Assembly: GCF_000420405.1 (NCBI RefSeq)
Contig: NZ_ATUW01000002.1
Location: 62,001-126,000, forward strand
DNA length: 64,000 nt
Source: Winkia neuii subsp. neuii DSM 8576
GTDB lineage: Bacteria; Actinomycetota; Actinomycetes; Actinomycetales; Actinomycetaceae
Direction: 5' to 3'
How positions within the stretch are numbered: the first letter of the stretch is position 1; the number at the start of each line of letters is the position of its first letter. This document shows, one piece after another, positions 17,427-26,535 of this stretch. A program made the position numbers and the translations under genes. A model generated the notes under the pieces. It searched no databases. It was not told the origin of the DNA and was given only the letters and a program-made list of their open reading frames with translations.

Positions 17427-18660
17427 CTGCCAGTGCCGTTAGCTCCTGGGCAGATTTAGAACCCGAGAAGGTCGAGATTCCATCCTGGTAGGTGATCCCG
17501 GAAATAGCAACCGGTCCACTTGCGTTCCAAACCCAGCTCCCCTCGGGCAGTTTCATTTTGGCACTGCCCATCGGGCCCACCTCTAGGTTGTGCTTTTGCC
17601 CGTTGGGGCCGGTCAAAACTACTTTTGCCCCAGCCACGGAAGTTGCGTATACCTCTGCGTCTAATTTTGGCATGGTGATTGTGCCGGAGGTGTCGCCCTC
17701 TTGGGCGCTGGTCCAAGAAAAGTCATTGTTTTGCGCCTGTTTGCTTGCAACAACTAACGGCTGATCGGAGCGAATCAACAGGCCCCCGCGCCCCTGCCCC
17801 AAACCATCTAGAGAGAGCTCTGTTACGGTTCCCGCCTGAATTTTTATATCCCCGCCGGCCACTGGAGAGGATTTATCCCCTTCTATGCGGATAACCTGAG
17901 CTTTCGCTGGCCGAGCCCCCGGATTCGTCAGTTGCAGTTTGGCATTTGCGAATCCCGCTCCAGCAATTAGGTTAGTTTTACTAGCTGAGCCCGCTGCTTC
18001 AATTACCTCGCTGCCCAGGTGGTCGAGCCCCTTCGATTCGGATTGGAATACCCAGGCGCTGATTCCCCGCCCCGAGGCGGTAAGTTGTAGTGACAGCCGT
18101 TCAGAATCGGGAGCGATGCCCGCCAGCGGGAGACGCACAGATTTGTGTCCTTCCACACGCAGGCGAGATTGTACTAGGTCTGCCGGGCCAGTTTTGGTGT
18201 ACCCGCGTAAAGTTACCGTGGTGGCCGTTGGGGCAGGGTTAGAAAGGAGCAGAGAGGACTCGCTCCCCGTCTGGGTTGACGCGCCCAGTAGCCACAGGGA
18301 ATTTTGCGGTTGCTCACAAGCAGAAATGTCAGCTTTTTCGTTGGTCAGAGTACCCACGGGCACGGCTGCCTCGTTGCCTACTGGGGCCGCCATTATTTGG
18401 CTCCCATTTTGCCCAATAGGGCTATCGGCTACCGCGCTTATTTCGGCCTCGCCCCCACTTTGGGTGAGACCGTTTACTATTGCTGTCCCCTTTTGTTCTG
18501 TTGGGGCGCACGCTGCGTAGTTTGGCCCCAAATGCCCTGTAGCGTAGATCGGCTTCTCTACGCCACCAATCCCTGAGGTGGGGTTCCAGGCGGCTAAAGC
18601 GCCCACGGCTCCGGCTAGAACCAGGCCAGAAACCAGTCGGGCTACTTGCCTAATTTCCAT
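17413..18660 (-). CDS. DUF5719 family secreted/membrane-anchored protein
   Basis: A 415-residue protein with an N-terminal signal anchor (residues ~5-27, VARLVSGLVLAGAVGALAAW) and a long extracytoplasmic part made of repeated beta-sandwich-like segments rich in Gly, Ser and Thr. The pattern (SSLLLSNPAPTATTVTLRGY, then GISAWVFQSESKGLDHLG) matches DUF5719, which in actinobacteria follows a large GT2 membrane protein near whiB. The ATG at 18660 is chosen because GGAAGGAG lies upstream; it overlaps the GT2 stop by 19 bp. Probably works with that glycosyltransferase in the envelope; function unproven. Confidence 0.8.
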   Translation of the reverse strand: MEIRQVARLVSGLVLAGAVGALAAWNPTSGIGGVEKPIYATGHLGPNYAACAPTEQKGTAIVNGLTQSGGEAEISAVADSPIGQNGSQIMAAPVGNEAAVPVGTLTNEKADISACEQPQNSLWLLGASTQTGSESSLLLSNPAPTATTVTLRGYTKTGPADLVQSRLRVEGHKSVRLPLAGIAPDSERLSLQLTASGRGISAWVFQSESKGLDHLGSEVIEAAGSASKTNLIAGAGFANAKLQLTNPGARPAKAQVIRIEGDKSSPVAGGDIKIQAGTVTELSLDGLGQGRGGLLIRSDQPLVVASKQAQNNDFSWTSAQEGDTSGTITMPKLDAEVYATSVAGAKVVLTGPNGQKHNLEVGPMGSAKMKLPEGSWVWNASGPVAISGITYQDGISTFSGSKSAQELTALAVRIR

Positions 18661-21600
18661 GTCACCTGCTCCTTCCGTTCTGGCCAGAAGAGGGCGCCCC
18701 CAAGTACCAGAAGCGTAAAAGCAACTCCCAACCGCCACGGCCACAGCCATAGCGGGTTAGCGTTCACCTTCAGGGTGCCTTTGAGGTGGGCGGGGACTGT
18801 GAAAGTCTGATTTGCCTTCCCCTGTACGGCTTTCAGGCGCTGCCCACCGATGCTTGCATGCCAGCGGGAAGAGGAACGCTCGGAAAGCTTTAGCTCCCGT
18901 TCGTGCGAGGAAGCTTCGACCTCAGTGCGTGCGCTCAGGTACCCGGACGGGAGGGGCTTACTTTCGAGCCGTAGCCGTACCCCCTCGGGGCGCACGCGCC
19001 AGAGGAGCCCTAAGTCGTTTGCCCCGGAGCGTTCTAGCCCGTGGCCTGCATCGATGTTTTCTGCCAGGGTGCGGGCTTTTAGCTGCTGACTCGTTTGCGC
19101 TTCGGTACCCGCTGCCCCAAGAACTTCCCGCGGCAGTATGATCTGGCCAATCCCGTAGTCCGCAAGCCCTCTGGAAACATTTGTACCCGTTGCAGAAAGT
19201 AGGTCTGCTACGAGCCGTCGCGCCAGGGTTGCGCTGTAATCCGTGCGGGGAGCCAGCCTAGAAAGGACGTTGGAGTCGGTGAGCGAGGGGGAGCTGGTAC
19301 GCAGCAGTTCCACGTCTACCCCGTTCTTCGTTGGGCGTAGAACCATTACCTTTGAACGGCGCCCAGAATCTTGATTTCCCGCCTGGGTGGCAGGAACGTA
19401 GCGAGCTGGGGCGGCTTCGAAGCGGCCGGAAATTACGGGCCCCAGCGAGTAGATTGCACCGCCCGCCGCGCAAGCAAGCACAAGTAGGCAGGTAAGTGCC
19501 CCGACAGCACGCAGTGGCTTCGCCCTCCAGGGGCGGCGGAGGTATTCGATGGTGACGAGACCGGCCCCAGCTAGTCCGCTCCATTCCAGTGACAGCCCCG
19601 GCCCGGGCCAAGCGGAAACTAGTTGCCCGTTGACGCCTTGGCCAGCTGTTACGTGTAGCGCGGCAACAGCTATCGACGCCCCGAGGGCGACAGCTAGCCA
19701 CGGCAGCACTTTAGGTAGAGCACGCTCCACCAAAAAGAGCGAGACCAAGGCCGCCCCCAACAGTGCAACTGCGAGCGGAAGTAGCCAAGGCAGATTTTGT
19801 ACCCCGCCCAGCAAGAGCTGCCAAACTTCAAGTTTTTCAAAGCCCAATGGCCTACCTGCAGTAGAAAATAACGCTGTAGCCGCGTGGCCGCGAATGCCGG
19901 CTTGAACGAGGGCGGGAACGATCGCCACCACTGTGGGGAGTGGAGATAGAAAAGCGATTAGGCCCCCCGGTTTCCGCACAGCCGTAAGATAAATGCCGAC
20001 GCCTAGGTAAGCTGCTACCCCAATTACGGCAAGCACAGGGGAGGCAGTACCAAAGATGAATAGGGCTGCCGCCCCAACTAGTGCCCTCCTATGTGGCTTG
20101 CCTAGCTGACCAGCTATCTCACGCCCCTCAACTCCGTAAGCCAGGTGGGGGGCATGTGCTCTGGCCAGACCTGCAAGTCCCCAAAATAACAGGGGCAAAA
20201 AGGCGTGCGCCAAAGACGGCGCAAGACGCCCCTGGGCCATTCCCACCAAGAAAAATGGGGCACACATCCACCCCAGTGCCCCTGCGCTGCGCGCGAAGGG
20301 CGAACGGGTCAGGATTCCACTGGCCAACCAGCCGGTGAAAAGGGCTATAAAAGGTAAAAACGCGAACAGGCCAATGAGCGTCTGAGTGGGCCGAATTCCC
20401 ACTAGCGCAAAGGGGGCGGTAAAGATAGCCAAGACGATGTGTATGGGGTCGGCCATACCAGCCTCGCCAAGGCCTGAGGGAATCCAGGCAGAAAAAGCAG
20501 CTTCTAGCAGATCGCGCCACCTGCTGGGCAGGTCCTCCCAGGCTGCCCCGGCCGGGTGTGCCCAAACCTGCCTGGTCAAAAACAAGTTCAGCACGAGCCC
20601 GAAAACGGCGACTGCGCCAAGTGCCGCCCTTTCGCGGCCTTGCCTAGCTAGCACTTGGGCCGCTCCCACCGGTTCAAGTGGCGCAGGCTGGGCGGCATCC
20701 AACTCAATTTTCTTGGCAATCTTGCGTTCGGTACGCACCTGGGAGTGGGTAAGCTCCAACGGCTTGAGCTTCGACCTCGGCATTACTTTGGCACGTCTAA
20801 TGCGACTTCGGCCAGCCCAGACCTTGCCCGGTTGGGAAAGGAACTGGCCGGCGGCCCGCAGGTATGCGGCACCATCCTGGCGGTGCAGGTGGGTCAGGCC
20901 ACTTAGCCACCGCACCACCCCTTGCCCGGCAGCCCATACGGCAACTAACGGAACTAAAAACCAGGGAACCGCCAGAGCTGCGTTGTAGTAGCGAGCCCTG
21001 CGCGCCTCGACAATATCCTTGCGCTGGCCGCGCATCGACTCTTGCGCATGGCGGACCTTGGCCTTGGCAACTAACGTTACGCGGTTTCCTGCTAGGTGCA
21101 AACGACGCCCTAATTCCAGGCCCTCGCCGTAGCGGCCGGCTGCCGGGTCTAGCCCACCGGCTGCTTTAACTTTTCGCCACTGCAGCAACAACCCCGCAGT
21201 TCCTAGCGCCAGCACGTCCGAACGATCGTCGTATTGGCCCTGGTCAATGTCGTCGTTTAGGGGCATGCGCCACCCCGTGCGCGTAGCCTCAATACCTGCG
21301 CTTAGCAGTTTATTGCCCTCAAAATCTAATTGGGTAGGCCCGCAAGCTGCGATAGAACGCCCATTTTCGAGTTCCCTGCAAAGCAGCTCCAAGCACTCCG
21401 GCTCCGGAGCGCTGTCGTCGTGCAGCAGCCAAACTAGCTCTTCCTCGACCTCGGAAATTTGGGCTAGGGCCTGCCCCACAGACTTAGCCCCTGGCACCGA
21501 AATAATGTCTACCCAATCCGAGTCGACCTGTTTTAGTTCAAAAGAGTTAGAAGTATCTACGACACTTACGCGATCGGGCTTTACGGTGGAAGCGAGTAGA

Positions 21601-21698
21601 GCCTGCAGCGTCCGCTCCAAGTATGAGCTGGCGCCGGGCGTGAATACTAAAACCCGCACCGGGGCAAAGGCGTGGGCAGTGGAAAGCTTGCCGTTCAA
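18642..21698 (-). CDS. Large GT2 glycosyltransferase with membrane and extracytoplasmic domains
   Basis: A 1018-residue protein. Residues ~10-260 are a GT2-fold domain: RVLVFTPGASSYLERTLQAL, the acidic motif LLHDDSAPEP, and GEGLELGRRLHLAGNRV. About 12 membrane segments follow (~350-780), then an extracytoplasmic ~200-residue domain and a last membrane segment near the C-terminus. This architecture is conserved in actinobacteria next to whiB2 and DUF5719. The product glycan is not known. Its start overlaps the whiB stop by 4 bp, making a whiB-GT2-DUF5719 operon. Confidence 0.88.
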   Translation of the reverse strand: MNGKLSTAHAFAPVRVLVFTPGASSYLERTLQALLASTVKPDRVSVVDTSNSFELKQVDSDWVDIISVPGAKSVGQALAQISEVEEELVWLLHDDSAPEPECLELLCRELENGRSIAACGPTQLDFEGNKLLSAGIEATRTGWRMPLNDDIDQGQYDDRSDVLALGTAGLLLQWRKVKAAGGLDPAAGRYGEGLELGRRLHLAGNRVTLVAKAKVRHAQESMRGQRKDIVEARRARYYNAALAVPWFLVPLVAVWAAGQGVVRWLSGLTHLHRQDGAAYLRAAGQFLSQPGKVWAGRSRIRRAKVMPRSKLKPLELTHSQVRTERKIAKKIELDAAQPAPLEPVGAAQVLARQGRERAALGAVAVFGLVLNLFLTRQVWAHPAGAAWEDLPSRWRDLLEAAFSAWIPSGLGEAGMADPIHIVLAIFTAPFALVGIRPTQTLIGLFAFLPFIALFTGWLASGILTRSPFARSAGALGWMCAPFFLVGMAQGRLAPSLAHAFLPLLFWGLAGLARAHAPHLAYGVEGREIAGQLGKPHRRALVGAAALFIFGTASPVLAVIGVAAYLGVGIYLTAVRKPGGLIAFLSPLPTVVAIVPALVQAGIRGHAATALFSTAGRPLGFEKLEVWQLLLGGVQNLPWLLPLAVALLGAALVSLFLVERALPKVLPWLAVALGASIAVAALHVTAGQGVNGQLVSAWPGPGLSLEWSGLAGAGLVTIEYLRRPWRAKPLRAVGALTCLLVLACAAGGAIYSLGPVISGRFEAAPARYVPATQAGNQDSGRRSKVMVLRPTKNGVDVELLRTSSPSLTDSNVLSRLAPRTDYSATLARRLVADLLSATGTNVSRGLADYGIGQIILPREVLGAAGTEAQTSQQLKARTLAENIDAGHGLERSGANDLGLLWRVRPEGVRLRLESKPLPSGYLSARTEVEASSHERELKLSERSSSRWHASIGGQRLKAVQGKANQTFTVPAHLKGTLKVNANPLWLWPWRLGVAFTLLVLGGALFWPERKEQVTWKLGK

Positions 21699-21997
21699 AC
21701 TGCTTTGCGACGCAAACGCCGCCGCTCACGTTCAGAAAGCCCGCCCCAAATCCCGAAGCGTTCGTCGTTTTCGAGGGCGTATTCCAAGCACTCCTGCCTT
21801 ACTTCACAGGCTGCGCACACATTTTTTGCCTCGCGAGTGGAGCCGCCTTTTTCTGGGAAGAAGGCTTCCGGATCTGTTTGTGCACAAAGGGCGCGTTCTT
21901 GCCAGGCCAGCGGGCCTTCGAGCACGTCCATGTCGGCATACTCAGTACCGAAGGCTTGGGTAAGATCTAGATCACCTTCGCCAAGTATGTTCCACAC
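21695..21997 (-). CDS. whiB2: WhiB-family Fe-S regulator, WhiB2/WhmD-like
   Basis: A 100-residue transcription factor with four cluster cysteines (Cys38, Cys61, Cys64, Cys70; pattern CAACEVRQEC) and the beta-turn motif GIWGG (82-86), followed by a basic C-terminal tail ERRRLRRKAV that contacts DNA. WhiB2/WhmD controls septation and works with sigma factor SigA. The assignment to WhiB2 rests on sequence style and on the neighbourhood (DUF3499, Rv3259-like, manA). The GTG at 21997 is preceded by AAGGGGG, which decides the start over the internal ATG at 21931. Confidence 0.93.
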   Translation of the reverse strand: MWNILGEGDLDLTQAFGTEYADMDVLEGPLAWQERALCAQTDPEAFFPEKGGSTREAKNVCAACEVRQECLEYALENDERFGIWGGLSERERRRLRRKAV

Positions 21998-22152
21998 AGC
22001 GCCCCCTTTATTGGATACAAATCTAAACTACATCCGTGTCATTAGTCTATGCCACGAGCATACATGATAGCGAGCCCTACTTTTGTGTCCCTCCCCTTCT
22101 GCCCCCTCGCGCTTCGGCATCATTGCGCGCGAAACTAAATTTATTTGGCCTT

Positions 22153-22158
22153 TATTAT
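22153..22158 (+). promoter_or_regulatory. -10 box (TATTAT) of the TIGR03089 gene
   Basis: TATTAT ends 7 nt before the ATG at 22166, consistent with a leaderless mRNA. A GGAAG close to the ATG could alternatively act as a weak ribosome site. No -35 at normal spacing was seen. Confidence 0.4.
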
Positions 22159-22165
22159 TGGAAGT

Positions 22166-22849
22166 ATGAATCTTGTATCACTTGTTCGAGACTTGGACTC
22201 TAGGGTAAGCCCGGCCCTCACCTCTTACATTGGGGGCGAGCGTTTGGAACTTACCGGGCACGTTCTGGCCAACTGGCTTTCGAAGATCGCCAATCTGATC
22301 GTCTCTAACGAGGGCGGCCCCACAGCGGGGGTGTTGATAGATCTTCCCCTGCATTGGCGCTCTGTGTGTTGGACGGTGGGAACCTGGCATGCCAGCGCTC
22401 CCGTGGGTGGGCCCGAGCCAGTTTGGGCAGTGACAGATAATCCCGAGAAGGCGACTAGTTGGGTAGACCAGCAGGCAGCCGAGCAGGTTTCTATTTTGTC
22501 GCTGCCCGCCCTCGACCTAACGTACCCGGGTTCAGTTCCGGCTGGTTGCGTGGATGCGGCCGCCGAAACTATGGCTAATGCTGATTCGCTGGTTTGGGCG
22601 GAAGAGCCGGATCCAACCGTGGCCCTTTTCGAGGGCGGGCCTACCTTTGCCGAGGTAAATAGCATTTCCGCCCTCCCCCCGCAGCGCCTGGTGATAGGGG
22701 GAAGTCTAAATGCAGTGTGCTTGCAATGCGTCAGAATGTGGGCCGGGGGCGGGTCTGTAGTGTTAGTTCCGCCAGAAGCTACAAGTGGGGAACTGGAGAA
22801 GATTATGCAGACTGAACGCGCGGGCTTAGGGGACGTCAACCTGGGCTAG
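22166..22849 (+). CDS. TIGR03089 family protein
   Basis: A 227-residue soluble protein of the actinobacterial TIGR03089 family (Rv3268-like), which resembles the N-terminal part of adenylate-forming enzymes but lacks the AMP-binding motifs. Seen: ALTSYIGGERLELTGHVLAN, a typical start for the family, the central GVLIDLPLHWRSV, and a C-terminal LVIGGSLNAVCLQCV. The start at 22166 is preferred over 22145 because a -10 box lies between them and the alignment of the family begins there. It is convergent with manA, overlapping it by 24 bp. Function unknown. Confidence 0.85.
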   Translation: MNLVSLVRDLDSRVSPALTSYIGGERLELTGHVLANWLSKIANLIVSNEGGPTAGVLIDLPLHWRSVCWTVGTWHASAPVGGPEPVWAVTDNPEKATSWVDQQAAEQVSILSLPALDLTYPGSVPAGCVDAAAETMANADSLVWAEEPDPTVALFEGGPTFAEVNSISALPPQRLVIGGSLNAVCLQCVRMWAGGGSVVLVPPEATSGELEKIMQTERAGLGDVNLG

Positions 22850-24010
22850 GTGCCCAACTCCTCGTGCTCGCACGCTCCCGTCGGCGGCATCTATAAAAAT
22901 ACCGTGCCCACGCGGCAGGATCATCTCGGTGGCTTTGGTACCAACTGTTGCCTCCCCGTCCAGGCAGGTCAGAATCCTAGGGCCGTGGCCGGGCAGAGGC
23001 CGCCATTCCTTGCCGAGCTCGGCGAGTGAAAGCTCAAAGTCGTCTACGGGGGCGTAGTAGACCGCGGTCCAATTGTTTACCCATTCGGGGGCTATACGAA
23101 CCGGTGGCGCCGCAGAAAAATCGGTACACCGCAGCGCTTCTCGGGCATCCACGTACTTTTCCGTCAGTCCGGCGCGCAGCACATTGTCTGAGGCAGCCAT
23201 GAGTTCTAAGCCCAGGCCCGACATGTAAGCGTGGATGTGCCCACAGGGAATGAACAAGGTTTCTCCACGCCGCAGCGTGACGGGATTGAGTAGTAGCGAG
23301 AGTACAGCTCCGGCGTCACCTGGGTATTCCTCGCCGAGCTCACAGGCTATGGTGTCGGCACGTTTTGAGGGCGTGGTGCCCCGGTCGATACGGTCCCTGC
23401 ATGCCACCACTACCTCGTTTACCGCTGCTTGGTCGGGTGCCGTGTCGGGATCCATCAGTTGGGTGGCGATCGTACGCATCCCGCGGGCGTTAGTTTGCCT
23501 GTCCAAGATGTCGAACAGTTCGCGGGCAAGTGGGGCCGCGAGCGCCCGCAAGATCTCGCGCGCCTTTCGGGGGGCACGAAAACCCACTACTGCCTGAAAG
23601 TCGGTTAGGGCCATAAGCATTTCGGGCTTGTGGTTGGCATCTCTGTAGGAGCGCCAGGGCGAAGTGCGGTCTACTCCCTCGGCTTCTTCTTTGGCATACC
23701 CTTGCATCGCGATTTCTTTGGATGGGTGTACTTGCAGGGATAGCGGGCGCGCGGGGGCGACGTATTTCATTAGAAATGGGAGCGTTTCGCCGAATCGATC
23801 CACCGTGTCTTGCCCTAGTGCGGCCAACGGGTCTTTTTGGATGTGCTCGGCTAGGGTGCCGCCCTCTTCCAGCAGGGTTGGGGCAATAGGATGGGAGCCG
23901 TACCAGATTTCTGCTACGGGGCGAGAATCGGCACTTTCCCGAAGTAGCGCAGGCAGCGCGCTCTTCGATCCCCACGCGTAGCGTTGTTTAGCTCCGCTAA
24001 GCTTCAGCAT
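22826..24010 (-). CDS. manA: Mannose-6-phosphate isomerase, class I
   Basis: A 394-residue type I phosphomannose isomerase, which interconverts fructose-6-P and mannose-6-P and feeds GDP-mannose for wall glycans. Seen: N-terminal KLSGAKQRYAWGSKSALPAL, the zinc ligands in SLQVHPS and NHKPEM, and the cupin motif LFIPCGHIHAYMSGLGLELM followed by SDNVLRAGLTEKYVD, with the catalytic Arg. Its ATG shares a base with the stop of the aldo/keto reductase gene (TAATG), so they are co-translated. In many actinobacteria manB lies beside manA; no phosphomannomutase gene is seen in this window. Confidence 0.95.
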   Translation of the reverse strand: MLKLSGAKQRYAWGSKSALPALLRESADSRPVAEIWYGSHPIAPTLLEEGGTLAEHIQKDPLAALGQDTVDRFGETLPFLMKYVAPARPLSLQVHPSKEIAMQGYAKEEAEGVDRTSPWRSYRDANHKPEMLMALTDFQAVVGFRAPRKAREILRALAAPLARELFDILDRQTNARGMRTIATQLMDPDTAPDQAAVNEVVVACRDRIDRGTTPSKRADTIACELGEEYPGDAGAVLSLLLNPVTLRRGETLFIPCGHIHAYMSGLGLELMAASDNVLRAGLTEKYVDAREALRCTDFSAAPPVRIAPEWVNNWTAVYYAPVDDFELSLAELGKEWRPLPGHGPRILTCLDGEATVGTKATEMILPRGHGIFIDAADGSVRARGVGHLAQVDVP

Positions 24011-24906
24011 TAGGGAATTTTCCTTCCTCGAGCCTGCTGGTACAGCTCATACCATTGGCTGCGGTCTAGTCTCACCTGTTTGGAGCATGCGCAGGCCCGG
24101 ATGCGTTCCGGCTTGGTCGTCCCAATTATTGGTTCGATACGCCCCGGGTGTTTTTCCAACCATGCCAATACTACGGCCTCGGCAGGTTGGTTTTGCGCAC
24201 GGGCGATTTTTTGCACTGCACGAGCGGTTGCTTGGTCACCTTCTTGGGGGTGGTCTTTGGTGAAACGGCCCTGGTCGAGCGGGCCCCAGGCTTGAAGTTT
24301 GAGGTTCTGCTCTAGGCACCATTCAACTGTGTGCGGGTCGAAGTTAGCCTGTGAGGGCGTGTTGAAGTCTACCTCGGCGTCTACGAAAGCGTGGTGGCCC
24401 AACGATAGTTGCAGCTGGTTTACCGCCAGCGGGACATATTTGCTCCATGCCCGCAGTTGGGCCGAATGCATGTTGGACACGCCAATTTGGCCCACAATTT
24501 TTTGTTCGAGCAGCTGTGTCAGCGCCTTCGCTACTGCCTGCTTATCGGCTAGAGGATCGGGCCGGTGTATCAGCAGGGTGTCTAGATGATCGACCCCGAG
24601 CCGCTCGAGTGAACCGGCAACGGAACGTTTGAGGTGCTCGCTGGTTTGTTCGTACCTGGGCACCCCTTTTAGGTGAATGCCAAATTTGGTTTGAATTTTG
24701 AAGTGGCTGCGCAACTCTTTGTCGGCCTTGAGGGCGGCCCCTATCGCCGCATCGGCACGCCCATCTTTGTATATGTCGGCAGTGTCGATTGTGCCGATTC
24801 CAACTTCTTTTGCTGCTCGCAGAGCGGCAAGTGCCTGGGTTTTGTTGGCTTCTGTAAGCTGAGTGCCTTCCCAGGAGCCGCCGAGCCCCATTGCGCCGTA
24901 AATCAT
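24010..24906 (-). CDS. Aldo/keto reductase, YdhF-like
   Basis: A 298-residue AKR-superfamily TIM-barrel oxidoreductase using NAD(P)H. Catalytic tetrad residues are seen as Asp and Tyr in IDTADIYKDG, Lys in IQTKFGI and His in TLLIHRPDP; the cofactor-binding end is EPIIGTTKPERI. The N-terminus begins at IYGAMGLGG, lacking the ~15-20 residue hairpin of most relatives. No ribosome site precedes the ATG; TATTGT lies 6 nt upstream, fitting a leaderless message. Upstream partner of manA in a two-gene operon. Substrate unknown. Confidence 0.9.
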   Translation of the reverse strand: MIYGAMGLGGSWEGTQLTEANKTQALAALRAAKEVGIGTIDTADIYKDGRADAAIGAALKADKELRSHFKIQTKFGIHLKGVPRYEQTSEHLKRSVAGSLERLGVDHLDTLLIHRPDPLADKQAVAKALTQLLEQKIVGQIGVSNMHSAQLRAWSKYVPLAVNQLQLSLGHHAFVDAEVDFNTPSQANFDPHTVEWCLEQNLKLQAWGPLDQGRFTKDHPQEGDQATARAVQKIARAQNQPAEAVVLAWLEKHPGRIEPIIGTTKPERIRACACSKQVRLDRSQWYELYQQARGRKIP

Positions 24907-24912
24907 GATTAA

Positions 24913-24918
24913 ACAATA
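24913..24918 (-). promoter_or_regulatory. -10 box (TATTGT) of the aldo/keto reductase-manA operon
   Basis: On the minus strand TATTGT lies 6 nt before the ATG at 24906. It abuts the foot of the fumC terminator hairpin, so any -35 element must fall inside that hairpin. Confidence 0.45.
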
Positions 24919-24946
24919 GCGGGGGCACCGTCTGGGTGCTCCCGCT
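24918..24946 (-). terminator. Terminator of fumC
   Basis: A GC-rich inverted repeat: arms AGCGGGGGCACC (24918-24929) and GGTGCTCCCGCT (24935-24946) pair with one G-T. On the minus strand the hairpin is followed by ATTGTTTAAT. It lies 16 nt past the fumC stop. Confidence 0.75.
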
Positions 24947-24961
24947 AGAGTTTATTGCTAA

Positions 24962-26359
24962 TTATTTCTGTTTGGGATGGGTCATAGAAGCCACGTCGAG
25001 GGCGGCGTCCAGATCCTGTTCGCTTATTTCACCGCGTTCTACAAATCCGAGGTCGATGGTGGACTCGCGAATAGTGATGCCTTCCTTTACCGCGTGCTTG
25101 GCGATCTTGGAGGCTGCCTCGTAGCCGATGATTCGGTTTAGGGGGGTTACGATCGAGGGCGAAGATTCCGCTAGTTCCTTGCAGCGCTCGACATTCGCTT
25201 TTAGGCCGTCAACGGTTTTTTCGGCTAGGGTCGCGGCCGCATTACCAACTATGTTAATAGATTCGAGTAGGTTTGCAGCCATTACTGGGAGCATCACTAG
25301 CAGATCGAAGTTCCCCTGTGCGCCCGCGAAGGCGATGGTCGAATCGTTGCCGATCACCTGAGCTGCCACCATAACCGTCGCCTCTGGCACTACCGGGTTG
25401 ACCTTGCCGGGCATGATCGAGGAACCGGGTTGCAGATCCGGTAGAGCCAGCTCGCCAATGCCTGTACGGGGGCCGGAGCCCATCCAGCGCAGGTCGTTAC
25501 AAATCTTCACTAGCGAAACAGCTACCGTTCGGATGGCCCCCGACATTTCAACTAGGGAATCCTGGGCGGCTTGGGCTTCAAAGTGGTTAGGGGCCTCAGT
25601 AAACGGTAGGCCGGTGTTTTCGGCGATTAGCTCAATGACGCGCTGGCTAAATCCCGTAGGCGTGTTGATACCGGTACCAACCGCGGTACCGCCTAGCGGC
25701 AGCTCACAAAGTCGCGGCAGCGCGCCCTCGATTCGCGCGATGCCGTTGCGAATCTGCATGGCGTAGCCCGAGAATTCTTGCCCCAACATTATGGGGGTGG
25801 CATCCATCAGGTGGGTACGTCCGGATTTGACTACGTCTTTAAATTCTTCTGCTTTCTTTTCTAGCGAGGCTTCTAGTTTTTTGAGCCCGGGCAGGAGCAC
25901 TTCGTTCACGGCCTGCACGCTGGCGATATGAATGGAGGTTGGGAACACGTCGTTAGAAGATTGCGAGGCGTTTACGTGATCGTTTGGGTGAACTGTCTGC
26001 CCCTTGATGTGACTTGCCAGGGTGGCAATGACCTCGTTGGTGTTCATGTTGGAAGAGGTACCCGAACCAGTTTGGAAGATGTCGATTGGGAATTCCTGGT
26101 CGTGCTTGTTTTCAATTACCTCTTCGGCGGCCTGTTGAATGGCCTTCGACGTTGCTTCGTCGATTACGCCCAGTTCCAGGTTGGCAATTGCGGCGGCACG
26201 TTTTACCTGACCGAGGGCGGCAATGTGGTGGTCTGAAAGAGTCTTTCCCGAGATCGGAAAGTTTTGCACTGCGCGCTGCGTCTGTGCAGCATAGAGGGCA
26301 TCCTTTGGCACCTTTACCTCGCCCATAGTGTCATGTTCAATACGGAATTCGTCAGCCAT
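24962..26359 (-). CDS. fumC: Fumarate hydratase, class II
   Basis: A 465-residue class II fumarase, interconverting fumarate and malate in the citric acid cycle. Seen: [19 protein letters not shown] at the N-terminus, [14 protein letters not shown], the active-site loop signature [11 protein letters not shown] with the catalytic Ser, and the C-terminal domain. The ATG at 26359 is chosen over 26422 because AGGAGA precedes it and it matches the family start. Monocistronic, with its own terminator. Confidence 0.96.
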   Translation of the reverse strand: MADEFRIEHDTMGEVKVPKDALYAAQTQRAVQNFPISGKTLSDHHIAALGQVKRAAAIANLELGVIDEATSKAIQQAAEEVIENKHDQEFPIDIFQTGSGTSSNMNTNEVIATLASHIKGQTVHPNDHVNASQSSNDVFPTSIHIASVQAVNEVLLPGLKKLEASLEKKAEEFKDVVKSGRTHLMDATPIMLGQEFSGYAMQIRNGIARIEGALPRLCELPLGGTAVGTGINTPTGFSQRVIELIAENTGLPFTEAPNHFEAQAAQDSLVEMSGAIRTVAVSLVKICNDLRWMGSGPRTGIGELALPDLQPGSSIMPGKVNPVVPEATVMVAAQVIGNDSTIAFAGAQGNFDLLVMLPVMAANLLESINIVGNAAATLAEKTVDGLKANVERCKELAESSPSIVTPLNRIIGYEAASKIAKHAVKEGITIRESTIDLGFVERGEISEQDLDAALDVASMTHPKQK

Positions 26360-26535
26360 TGACTTGTCTCCTATTTTGCTAGTCGGTGGCGCGAAGCGCC
26401 TTACAACTATTGTCTCGCACACATTTTTCTGTGGCTAGTCATAAGTCCCAGCGGGTACTCGCCAGCTGTGATTTTGGCCAGGGAGGAATATTTTTGTGGA
26501 AATTTTGCCTATTTCGGCTGTAGGGTCTTATTCCG

